NCBI GenBank assembly: GCA_036278435.1
Contig: DASULA010000357.1
Coordinates: 1-20,719 of the forward strand
Direction of reading: 5' to 3'
DNA: 20,719 bases
Origin: DASULA01 sp036278435
GTDB taxonomy: Bacteria; Actinomycetota; Actinomycetes; Mycobacteriales; DASULA01
Shown here: one piece after another, positions 14,396 through 20,719 of the stretch
Layout of the letters: the number at the start of each line of letters is the position of its first letter
How positions within the stretch are numbered: position 1 is the first letter of the stretch
The notes under the pieces: generated by a model
What the model was told of the DNA's origin: nothing
The model's input: the letters and a program-made list of their open reading frames with translations, nothing else
Database searches by the model: none
Made by a program: the position numbers and the translations under genes

Positions 14396-15681
14396 TGGCG
14401 TTGATGAAGGTCGCGATGGTGTCCGAGCACGCGAGCCCCCTCGCCGTGCTCGGCGGGCAGGACGCGGGCGGGCAGAACGTACACGTGGCCGCGCTGGCCC
14501 GCGCACTGGCCGGGCGGGGGAACACCGTGGAGGTCTACACCCGCCGTGACGACGCGGACATGCCCATGGTGGTGCCGCTGCACGCCGACTCGGTGAGCGG
14601 GGGAACGGCCCACGTGGTGCACGTGCCCGCCGGGCCGGCCCGGTACCTGGACAAGGACCACCTGTTGCCCTACATGCCGCGGTTCGGCGCCTGGTTGGCC
14701 CGCCACTGGACCTGGCACCGTCCGGATCTGGTGCACGCCCACTTCTGGATGTCCGGTGTGGCCGCCCTGTGGGCGCGCGACTGGGTCGGAGTTCCAGTGG
14801 TCCAGACCTTTCATGCGCTCGGCGTGGTCAAGCGTCGCCATCAGCGGGACCGCGATACCAGTCCCGCCGAGCGGATCGGCACCGAGCGACGGTTGGCCCG
14901 AGACAGCGACGCGATCATCGCCACCTGTTCGGACGAGGTGCGTGAACTGCTCGCCCTGGGTGCACCGCCCGAGCGGCTGCACATCGCGCCGTGCGGGGTG
15001 GACTTCGACGCGTTCAGACCCGACGGTCCGGCCGCGCCGCGGACCGGCGTACCCCGGATCGTGAGCGTCGGGCGGCTCGTGGAACGCAAGGGCATCGACG
15101 TGCTGCTCGCCGCACTGGCCCGCCTGCCCGGGGCCGAACTCGTGGTCGCCGGTGGTCCGGACGGTGCCCGACCGGACACCGACCCGGAGGTGCGCCGGCT
15201 GCGGGCCGTGTCGGCGGCGCTCGGCGTCGCCAACCGAGTGCGCCTCATCGGGCGGGTCGCCAGGCCCGACGTGCCGGCGCTGCTGCGCTCCGCCGACGTG
15301 GTGGCCTGCACCCCGTGGTACGAGCCGTTTGGGATCGTCCCCCTGGAGGCGATGGCCTGCGGAGTGCCCGTGGTGGTGACCGCGGTCGGCGGCATGCTCG
15401 ACACCGTCCTCGATGGACAGACAGGGCTGCACGTTCCGGCGAATGACCCCGGCCGGCTCGCCACCGCGCTGAGCGGCCTGTTCGCCGATCCGGACCGCCG
15501 AGCCGCGATGGGTCGCAGGGGAGTGAAACGCGTGCGGTCGGGCTACGGCTGGGACGACGTCGCGGCCGGCACCGAGGCGGTGTACCGCGAGGTGGTCCGA
15601 AACCTGTCCGACGCGGTGACTACCGGCGGCGCTGGTCCGGCCGGTGAGGTGGCCGCCGCCGCGGGGAAGGGATCGCGGTGA
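14395..15681 (+). CDS. Glycosyltransferase, family GT4 (MshA/sucrose-synthase-like)
   Basis: The protein has 428 residues from ATG 14395, which overlaps the previous stop as ATGA; AAGGAGGTG lies 7-15 nt upstream. The N-terminal half has ASPLAVLGGQDAGGQNVHV and LARALAGRGNTVEVYTRRD, the glycine-rich loop typical of MshA and related retaining transferases. PDLVHAHFWMSG and VVQTFHALGVVKRRHQ follow. The C-terminal half has IVSVGRLVERKGIDVLLAAL and the complete E-x7-E motif, E310 to E318 in YEPFGIVPLEAMACGVPVVV. Length is typical. MshA itself acts in mycothiol synthesis, but the operon position points to a role in the heptose glycan. The Ala/Gly-rich C-terminal 20 residues are probably disordered. 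Confidence 0.88.
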   Translation: MALMKVAMVSEHASPLAVLGGQDAGGQNVHVAALARALAGRGNTVEVYTRRDDADMPMVVPLHADSVSGGTAHVVHVPAGPARYLDKDHLLPYMPRFGAWLARHWTWHRPDLVHAHFWMSGVAALWARDWVGVPVVQTFHALGVVKRRHQRDRDTSPAERIGTERRLARDSDAIIATCSDEVRELLALGAPPERLHIAPCGVDFDAFRPDGPAAPRTGVPRIVSVGRLVERKGIDVLLAALARLPGAELVVAGGPDGARPDTDPEVRRLRAVSAALGVANRVRLIGRVARPDVPALLRSADVVACTPWYEPFGIVPLEAMACGVPVVVTAVGGMLDTVLDGQTGLHVPANDPGRLATALSGLFADPDRRAAMGRRGVKRVRSGYGWDDVAAGTEAVYREVVRNLSDAVTTGGAGPAGEVAAAAGKGSR

Positions 15682-16301
15682 GCCGCTTCGGTGATCTGGG
15701 TTCGCACCTGGGCGATCTGCGCGTTGCGCTGGCCGCGTTGGAGGACCAGACCGGCACGGTGGAACGGTGGGGGCGCCGGCTGGCTGCGGTCCTCGACGGT
15801 GGTGGCCGCCTGCTGGCCGCCGGCAACGGCGGCAGCGCGGCCCAGGCGCAGCACCTGACCGCCGAACTCGTCGGCCGTTTCGAGTCCGACCGCCGGCCGC
15901 TGTCGGCCATCGCACTGCACACGGAGACCTCCAGCGTCACCGCCATCGGCAACGACTTCGGCTTCGACACCGTGTTCGGCCGCCAGGTGCTGGCCCACGG
16001 CCGGGCGGGTGACGTCCTGCTGTTGCTGAGCACCAGCGGGAACAGCGCCAACCTGCTCGACGCCGCTCGGCAGGGCCGGACGGCCGGCCTGCGGGTGTGG
16101 GCCATGACCGGTCGGTCACCCAACCCGCTGGCGGGCATCGTCGAGGCCACGTTGGCCGTGCCGTCCGCCTCGGCCGCCGTGGTGCAGGAGGCGCACCTGG
16201 TCGCGGTGCACGCGCTGTGCGCGATGGTGGAGCGGCACCTGCCCGAACCGGCGGTGGCCGCCGACCGGCTGGCCGACCTGACCGGACTGGATCTTGTCTG
16301 A
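15678..16301 (+). CDS. gmhA: Sedoheptulose 7-phosphate isomerase (GmhA)
   Basis: The protein has 207 residues from GTG 15678 (GTGA overlap). It is a single SIS domain. GmhA converts D-sedoheptulose 7-phosphate to D-glycero-D-manno-heptose 7-phosphate, the first step of heptose activation. AAGNGGSAAQAQHLTAELVG (47-66) carries H59 and E63. STSGNSANLLDAA (118-130) is the phosphate-binding loop. VVQEAHLVAVHALC carries Q170 and H178. These four match the spacing of the zinc and active-site residues of the E. coli enzyme (H61, E65, Q172, H180). IGNDFGFDTVFGRQ is also typical. Length is normal. Together with HldE directly downstream and the GmhB-like domain upstream, it makes the assignment firm. 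Confidence 0.93.
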   Translation: MSRFGDLGSHLGDLRVALAALEDQTGTVERWGRRLAAVLDGGGRLLAAGNGGSAAQAQHLTAELVGRFESDRRPLSAIALHTETSSVTAIGNDFGFDTVFGRQVLAHGRAGDVLLLLSTSGNSANLLDAARQGRTAGLRVWAMTGRSPNPLAGIVEATLAVPSASAAVVQEAHLVAVHALCAMVERHLPEPAVAADRLADLTGLDLV

Positions 16302-17680
16302 TGGGCGGGCCGGTGAGAGTGCTGGTGGTCGGTGACGCGATCCTGGACTGTGACGTCACCGGGCAGGTGCACCGGGTGGCCCCCGACGCGCCGGTGCCGG
16401 TGGTCGACGTCGAGCGGCGCAGGGAACGGCCGGGTGGGGCGGGCCTGACCGCGCGGCTGCTCGCCGGTGGCGGCGCCGAGGTCCGACTGGCCGCGCCCTT
16501 CGGCGCCGACACCGCCGGGTCACGGCTGCATGACCTGATCGGTTCAGACGGCGTCGCGTGCCTACCGCTGGCCACCGTGGCGGCGACCCGCCGCGTCACC
16601 CGGGTACGCAGCGTCGATCAGTCGCTGGTCCGCCTCGACGAGTGTGGCGGCGCCCTCGGCCCCGACGATCCGGTCGACCTGGCCGCGTTGCGGGCCGGCC
16701 TGGAATGGGCCGGCGCGGTCGTGGTGGCCGACTACGGCGCAGGGCTGACCCGTCACCGCAAGGTGCGCGAGCTGCTGGCCGACTGGACCCGACGCAGGAT
16801 CGTGGTCTGGGATCCACACCCGCGCGGCGGCCCTCCGGTGCCCGGTGTCGCGGTGGCCACCCCCAACCGCGCCGAGGTGCTGGGATTCGCCGTGCACACC
16901 GTGGCGCGTGGCGGCCCGGCATCCGGCGGGCTCGACCGCGCCGCCGAGGTGCTGCGTCGGCGCTGGAAGGCCGCCGCGGTGGCCGCGACCGACGGGTCCG
17001 CGGGCGTCTACGTCGCCGTCGGGGGCGAGCGGACACTGTTCGTACCGGTCTCGTTCGCCGTGCGGGGTGATCCGTGCGGTGCCGGGGACCGCTTCGCCGC
17101 CTCGGTCGCCACCGGGCTCGCCCGAGGAGCCTCGACTCCTGGCGCGGTCGCCGAGGCCGTGACGGAGGTGGCTGCCTGGCTGCGGGACGGGGGGGTGGGC
17201 GGCGACCGGGCCGGCGCGGCCGCGGGGGGGTTCGACAGCCGCCGGGCCGAGCAGACCGTGGTGGCGACCGGAGGCTGCTTCGACGTCCTGCACGCCGGGC
17301 ACATCGCCAGTCTCCAGGCCGCCCGGCAGCTCGGTGACCGGCTCGTCGTCCTGCTCAACTCCGACCCCAGCGTCCGCCGACTCAAGGGGCCCGGACGCCC
17401 GGTGCACACCGCGCGGGACCGGGCCTGCGTGCTGCGTTCGCTCGAGTGCGTCGACGAGGTACGCGTGTTCGACGACGACACGCCCGAGGCGGCCCTGCGT
17501 GAACTGCGGCCGGACGTCTGGGTGAAGGGCTCGGACTACTCGGGCGGCCGGCTGCCCGAGGCCGAGCTGGTCGAGTCGTGGGGAGGGCGCGTCGTCCTGC
17601 TGCCGTTCCTGCCCGGCCACTCCACCACCCGGATCCTCACCCATACCGATCGTCGGACGAACAGGGAGCAGAGCGCATGA
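16301..17680 (+). CDS. hldE: Bifunctional heptose 7-phosphate kinase / heptose 1-phosphate nucleotidyltransferase (HldE)
   Basis: The protein has 459 residues from ATG 16301 (TGATG overlap with gmhA); E. coli HldE has 477. Residues 1-300 are a PfkB/ribokinase-type kinase that phosphorylates heptose 7-phosphate at C1: VLVVGDAILDCDVTGQVHRV, an early glycine-rich RPGGAGLTARLL, VVVADYGAGLT and the catalytic GDPCGAGDRF with base D263. A Gly/Ala-rich linker (about 295-315) leads to a cytidylyltransferase-like domain: VVATGGCFDVLHAGHIASLQ with H331-A-G-H334, LNSDPSVRRLKGPGRPV, RPDVWVKGSDYSGGRLPEAE and PFLPGHSTTRIL. This domain order is that of HldE and gives an activated heptose, usually ADP-heptose. 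Whether ADP or GDP is used cannot be read from the sequence. The stop overlaps the SDR start. Confidence 0.93.
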   Translation: MGGPVRVLVVGDAILDCDVTGQVHRVAPDAPVPVVDVERRRERPGGAGLTARLLAGGGAEVRLAAPFGADTAGSRLHDLIGSDGVACLPLATVAATRRVTRVRSVDQSLVRLDECGGALGPDDPVDLAALRAGLEWAGAVVVADYGAGLTRHRKVRELLADWTRRRIVVWDPHPRGGPPVPGVAVATPNRAEVLGFAVHTVARGGPASGGLDRAAEVLRRRWKAAAVAATDGSAGVYVAVGGERTLFVPVSFAVRGDPCGAGDRFAASVATGLARGASTPGAVAEAVTEVAAWLRDGGVGGDRAGAAAGGFDSRRAEQTVVATGGCFDVLHAGHIASLQAARQLGDRLVVLLNSDPSVRRLKGPGRPVHTARDRACVLRSLECVDEVRVFDDDTPEAALRELRPDVWVKGSDYSGGRLPEAELVESWGGRVVLLPFLPGHSTTRILTHTDRRTNREQSA

Positions 17681-18387
17681 CAGCAACCGGATCCGTTCTC
17701 AGCCCGCTGTCCGGTGCGGTGCTCGTCACCGGGGGCGCCAGTGGGCTCGGAGCGGCCGTGGCGGAGATGGTGGCCGCCCGGGGAGCTGTACCGGTCGTGC
17801 TCGACCGCCAGCAGCCCAAGGACGGCATCGCACACATCGAGGTCGATCTCGCCGACTCCCTGGCCGCCCGTGACGCGGTCGAGCGGGCTAGCGAGATGGT
17901 CGGGCCACCGGTGGCGGTGGTGGCAGCGGCCGGCACCGACTCGTGCGGGCGGCTCGACGAGATCCCGTTCGCCGACTGGGCCCATGTCATCGCGGTGAAC
18001 CTGGTGGGCACCGCGGCGGTCGTGCGCGCCAGCCTTCCCGCGCTGCGCTCCCAGCGCGGCCGGGTGGTGACGGTGGCCTCCACCCTGGGCCTGCGCGCGC
18101 TGAGCGACGCCACCGCCTACTGCGCGTCGAAGTTCGGGGTCGTCGGGTTCACCCGGGCACTTGCCGCCGAGACCGCCGGCGAGGTGGGCGTCACTCTGCT
18201 GATCCCCGGTGGGATGAGCACCAACTTCTTCGACGGGCGGCCGGAGCGGTACCGACCGGGTCCGAAGGCCGTGCTCGACGACCCGGCACACGTGGCCGAC
18301 GCCGTCGGCTTCGCCCTCGGCCAGCCCTTCGGCTGCGAGGTGCGGGAGATGGTGGTGTGCGCGTCCACCGAGAGCTCCTGGCCGTGA
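17677..18387 (+). CDS. Short-chain dehydrogenase/reductase, classical type
   Basis: The protein has 236 residues from ATG 17677 (ATGA overlap with hldE); a GGGAG lies about 10 nt upstream. The NAD(P)-binding TGGASGLG is at 18-25. The catalytic tetrad is complete: N108 in VIAVNLVGT, S135 in VTVASTLG, and Y148 and K152 in YCASK. IPGGMSTNFF follows the active site. At about 236 residues it is a classical rather than an extended SDR, so it is not HldD-like or an ordinary nucleotide-sugar epimerase. The substrate may be a keto intermediate of the heptose or a lipid/polyketide alcohol. Its place directly after hldE suggests that it modifies the activated heptose or the aglycone, as inference. Confidence 0.85.
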   Translation: MTATGSVLSPLSGAVLVTGGASGLGAAVAEMVAARGAVPVVLDRQQPKDGIAHIEVDLADSLAARDAVERASEMVGPPVAVVAAAGTDSCGRLDEIPFADWAHVIAVNLVGTAAVVRASLPALRSQRGRVVTVASTLGLRALSDATAYCASKFGVVGFTRALAAETAGEVGVTLLIPGGMSTNFFDGRPERYRPGPKAVLDDPAHVADAVGFALGQPFGCEVREMVVCASTESSWP

Positions 18388-18425
18388 CGGTCGGCGACGG
18401 CCGGCGACGGCCCGGAACGTGAGCC

Positions 18426-19400
18426 GTGGCCCACCCGGTACCGGTGCTCGTGCTGCGGGCGCTCGGACTCGGTGACGCGCTGACCGGCGTGCCGGCGCTG
18501 CGTGGGCTGCGGCACCGGTTCGGTGACGCGCCGATCGTACTGGCCGCGGCCGGGCCACCGGCCTCGCTGCTCGCCGACCTGGGGGTCGTCGACGCGGTGG
18601 TACCCACACCCGGACTCACCGGCGACCCGCCCGCGGCCGGGCTGGCGGTCCGGTTCGGTACCCGCCGGCACGTCGCGGTGAACCTGCACGGGCGCGGGCC
18701 GCAGAGCCACCGGCTGTTGCGGGGCGGGCTGCCGGACGAGCTGATCGGTTTCGCCAACGCCGACGCCGGGGGGCACGGGCCGCAGTGGCGGCCCGGCGAG
18801 CACGAGGTGGTCCGGTGGTGCCGGCTGGTGGACGGGGCTGGCGGCCGGTGCGACCCCGCCGGGCTGCGGCTGCCGGTCCCACCGGGGTGCTCGGTCCGGC
18901 TTTCCGACCACGTGCTGATCCACCCCGGCGCGGCGAGCGGTTCGCGGCGGTGGCCGCCGCGGCGGTGGGCCGCCGTCGCAGCCGCCCTGGCCCGGCTCGG
19001 GCGGACCGTGCTGGTGACCGGTGGTCCGGGCGAACGGGCGCTGGCCGGGCAGGTCACCGTGGCGGCCGGGCTACCCGACCGGGCGTGTGTCGCCGGGACG
19101 CTGCCGCTTCCGGACCTTTGCGCGCTCGTTGCCTCGGCGGCGCTGGTGTGCAGCGGTGACACCGGAGTCGCGCACCTGGCGACGGCCTACGCGGCACCCT
19201 CGGTCCGGCTGTTCGGGCCGGTCCCGCCGTCCCGGTGGGGGCCGGTCATCGACACTGACCGGCACGTGGTGCTCTGGCACGGCGACGGCACCGGCGATCC
19301 GCACGCCGACTCACCCGACCCGAGGCTGCTGCGGATCACCGTACCCGAGGTCATGGACGCCGCCCGGACCCTGCTCGACCGCGGTCACGCCGACCGGTGA
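18426..19400 (+). CDS. Second GT9 heptosyltransferase-like glycosyltransferase
   Basis: The protein has 324 residues from GTG 18426, with GGAA about 8 nt upstream. It opens with VLVLRALGLGDALTGVPALR, the GT9 signature, and has VLIHPGAASGSRRWPPRRWA, VLVTGGPGE and SGDTGVAHLATAYAAPSVRL (243-262), then PSRWGPV. These are the donor-site blocks of ADP-heptose:acceptor heptosyltransferases. It differs clearly from the first GT9, so the two are not a recent duplication and may add successive heptoses. It is separated from the SDR by 38 bases that contain a short direct repeat (GGCGACGGCC twice). It is the last plus-strand gene, and it converges with the decarboxylase gene 54 bases downstream, where I see no strong terminator hairpin. 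Confidence 0.87.
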   Translation: MAHPVPVLVLRALGLGDALTGVPALRGLRHRFGDAPIVLAAAGPPASLLADLGVVDAVVPTPGLTGDPPAAGLAVRFGTRRHVAVNLHGRGPQSHRLLRGGLPDELIGFANADAGGHGPQWRPGEHEVVRWCRLVDGAGGRCDPAGLRLPVPPGCSVRLSDHVLIHPGAASGSRRWPPRRWAAVAAALARLGRTVLVTGGPGERALAGQVTVAAGLPDRACVAGTLPLPDLCALVASAALVCSGDTGVAHLATAYAAPSVRLFGPVPPSRWGPVIDTDRHVVLWHGDGTGDPHADSPDPRLLRITVPEVMDAARTLLDRGHADR

Positions 19401-19454
19401 GACCGACCGGCCACGGCGGATTGGCAGGTGACTGACCGAGGCGGACCTGGCAAC

Positions 19455-20405
19455 TCACGCGCCACGTGCGAGCCGGTCCCGGAACCAGGCCACCGTTGCG
19501 GCCAGACCGTCGCGCCAGCCCACCCGGGGATGCCAGCCCAACAGTTCCTCCGCCTGCTCCGTCGCAGGCCGTCGCACCGCGGGGTCATCGGTCGGCCGAT
19601 CCACAAATGTCACGGTGGAGCGCCTCCCGGTGGCGGCGATGACCTCCCGGGCGATGGTCAGCACCGACCTCTCGTCCGGGCTGCCGATGTTGACCGGACC
19701 GGCGTGCCGGCTGTGGGCCAGCCTCAGGATCCCCGCCACGGTGTCGTCGACGTAGCACACTGACCTGGTCTGGCTGCCGTCACCGGCCACCGTCAACGGC
19801 TCGCCGGCCAGACCCTGCCGGATGAACGTCGGTATCGCCCGGCCATCCGCCGGCCGCATCCGGGGCCCGTAGGTGTTGAAGATCCGCACGATCGCGGTGT
19901 CGAGCCCCTCGTGTCCCCGGTAGGCGGTGGTCAGCGCCTCGGCGTAGCGTTTGGACTCGTCGTACACCCCCCGCGGCCCGATCGGGTTGACGTGCCCCCA
20001 GTACTCCTCCGGCTGCGGGTGCACCTGCGGATCGCCGTACACCTCCGAGGTGGACGCCAGCACGAACCGGGCGCGCTTGTCCTTGGCCAGGCCCAGCGCG
20101 TGCCACGTGCCCACCGCGCCCACCTTCAGGGTCTCCAGCGGCATCTGTAGGTAGTCCACAGGGGACGCCGGGGAGGCGAAGTGCAGCACCAAATCCACCG
20201 GCCCGGGCACGTGCACGAAGTCGGTGAGGTCGCAGCGCACCAGCCGGAACGACGCACGCTCCAGCAGGTGTGCCACGTTGCCCGGAGTCCCGGTGAGGAA
20301 GCTGTCCAGCGCCACCACGTCACAACCTTCGGCGAGCAGCCGCTCGCACAGATGGCTTCCCAGGAATCCCGCGCCGCCGGTGACCACGACCCGTAGAGGT
20401 CCCAT
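19455..20405 (-). CDS. UDP-glucuronate decarboxylase-like NAD-dependent sugar epimerase/dehydratase
   Basis: The protein has 316 residues from ATG 20405; the open frame extends to 20714, but the added part is Pro/Arg-rich and unlike the family. It is an extended SDR: VVVTGGAGFLGSHLCERL with GxxGxxG at G10/G13/G16, LHFASPASPVDYLQMPLET, STSEVYGDPQVHPQ (118-131) and NPIGPRGVYDESKR with Y148 and K152. IVRIFNTYGPRMRP and SVCYVDDTVAGILRL follow. The 'HPQPEEYWG.VNPIGPR..YDE.KR' block is the hallmark of UDP-xylose synthase (UXS), which oxidises and decarboxylates UDP-glucuronate to UDP-xylose. No membrane segment is seen, so this is the soluble type. It faces the heptose operon and may supply a pentose donor for one of the GT2/GT4 transferases. 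The ribosome site is weak (GGCGGT). Confidence 0.88.
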   Translation of the reverse strand: MGPLRVVVTGGAGFLGSHLCERLLAEGCDVVALDSFLTGTPGNVAHLLERASFRLVRCDLTDFVHVPGPVDLVLHFASPASPVDYLQMPLETLKVGAVGTWHALGLAKDKRARFVLASTSEVYGDPQVHPQPEEYWGHVNPIGPRGVYDESKRYAEALTTAYRGHEGLDTAIVRIFNTYGPRMRPADGRAIPTFIRQGLAGEPLTVAGDGSQTRSVCYVDDTVAGILRLAHSRHAGPVNIGSPDERSVLTIAREVIAATGRRSTVTFVDRPTDDPAVRRPATEQAEELLGWHPRVGWRDGLAATVAWFRDRLARGA

Positions 20406-20719
20406 ACCGCCGGGGTACCCGCGCCCGGGGTCGGCAAACGCTCGCCGGCCGCCACCCCGGAAGGCATCCGGCGGTGGTGGCCCTGGCGGGATCGGCGTGG
20501 TACCCGGGACGTTCCCCGGGCGAGTGGCGGCGAACACGTAGCGGACCGCCCGCCCGGGAGGCCGTTGACCGACAGGCACACCACGTTGCGGAACGGACCA
20601 TTGCCGAACGACGGTGCGTAGTCCCATTGACGCAAGCACCCCGCGGCCGGCACCATCGCCTTCCGCTAGCGCCTGGGCGGCCTTCGTCCGCGACGCATCC
20701 GAAGGCACCCCCACCGGCG
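20406..20719. other. Region upstream of the decarboxylase, no recognisable gene
   Basis: These 314 bases hold an N-terminal extension of the decarboxylase frame and several overlapping frames, none with motifs. The translated extension is Arg/Pro/Gly-rich and lacks the features of a signal peptide. The promoter of the decarboxylase should lie here, but I cannot place -35 and -10 boxes. Part of a gene from beyond the right edge could be present unseen. Confidence 0.4.

Noticed and set aside
12399..19400. The two GT9 genes as a recent tandem duplication
   Set aside because: They share only family signature blocks. Their N-terminal and linker sequences differ throughout.
19455..20405. Assigning the extended SDR as HldD (ADP-heptose 6-epimerase)
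   Set aside because: The HPQPEEYWG, NPIGPR and YDESKR motifs are those of UDP-glucuronate decarboxylases, not HldD.
1..20719. CRISPR array
   Set aside because: I saw no regularly spaced repeats of 24-40 bases and no cas genes.

Overview
The window is high-GC DNA from an actinomycete, probably of the Pseudonocardiales type. The grounds are strong G/C third-position bias, many GTG starts, chains of overlapping stop/start codons, a PknG-like kinase with rubredoxin and TPR parts, and a GH38 alpha-mannosidase of actinobacterial type. No species can be named from the sequence alone.

Layout. (1) 1-1871, minus strand: the N-terminal two thirds of a GH38 alpha-mannosidase that runs off the left edge. 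(2) 2174-2246: tRNA-Lys(TTT), with the C-terminal scrap of a tyrosine recombinase ending inside it on the other strand. This looks like the scar of an integrated element. (3) 2654-4332: a two-gene operon of lower-GC look, an unknown protein followed by an XRE-HTH/ImmA-IrrE metallopeptidase, with a likely leaderless promoter. It has the shape of a toxin-antitoxin or phage-defence module. (4) 4509-7395, minus strand: a decayed signalling pair. A PknG-like Ser/Thr kinase-TPR gene has lost its first zinc knuckle and carries a frameshift, and it is followed by a chimeric protein in which a shortened von Willebrand A domain is joined to a complete Trypco1 (CU044_2847) domain. (5) 7500-8960: debris, with an IS3-type OrfA fragment, an orphan group II intron domain V, two strong Shine-Dalgarno sequences with very small ORFs, a small zinc-ribbon gene and a frameshifted sugar-binding-protein remnant.

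(6) 9245-19400, plus strand: nine genes, of which the first eight are linked by stop/start overlaps. The order is carbamoyltransferase, GT2 glycosyltransferase fused to a GmhB-type phosphatase, GT9 heptosyltransferase, two GT4 glycosyltransferases, GmhA, HldE, a classical SDR and a second GT9. GmhA, HldE and the GmhB-like domain together cover every step from sedoheptulose 7-phosphate to a nucleotide-activated D-glycero-manno-heptose. The transferases would assemble a heptose-containing, possibly carbamoylated glycan or glycoside. The organism should have no Gram-negative LPS, so the acceptor is unknown. (7) 19455-20405, minus strand: a UDP-glucuronate decarboxylase-like enzyme convergent with the heptose operon, possibly supplying a pentose donor.

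The most interesting items are the complete heptose pathway with its GT2-GmhB fusion, the VWA-Trypco1 chimera, and the XRE-ImmA/IrrE pair beside the tRNA-Lys integration scar. Homology statements come from motif recognition only; no database search was made.
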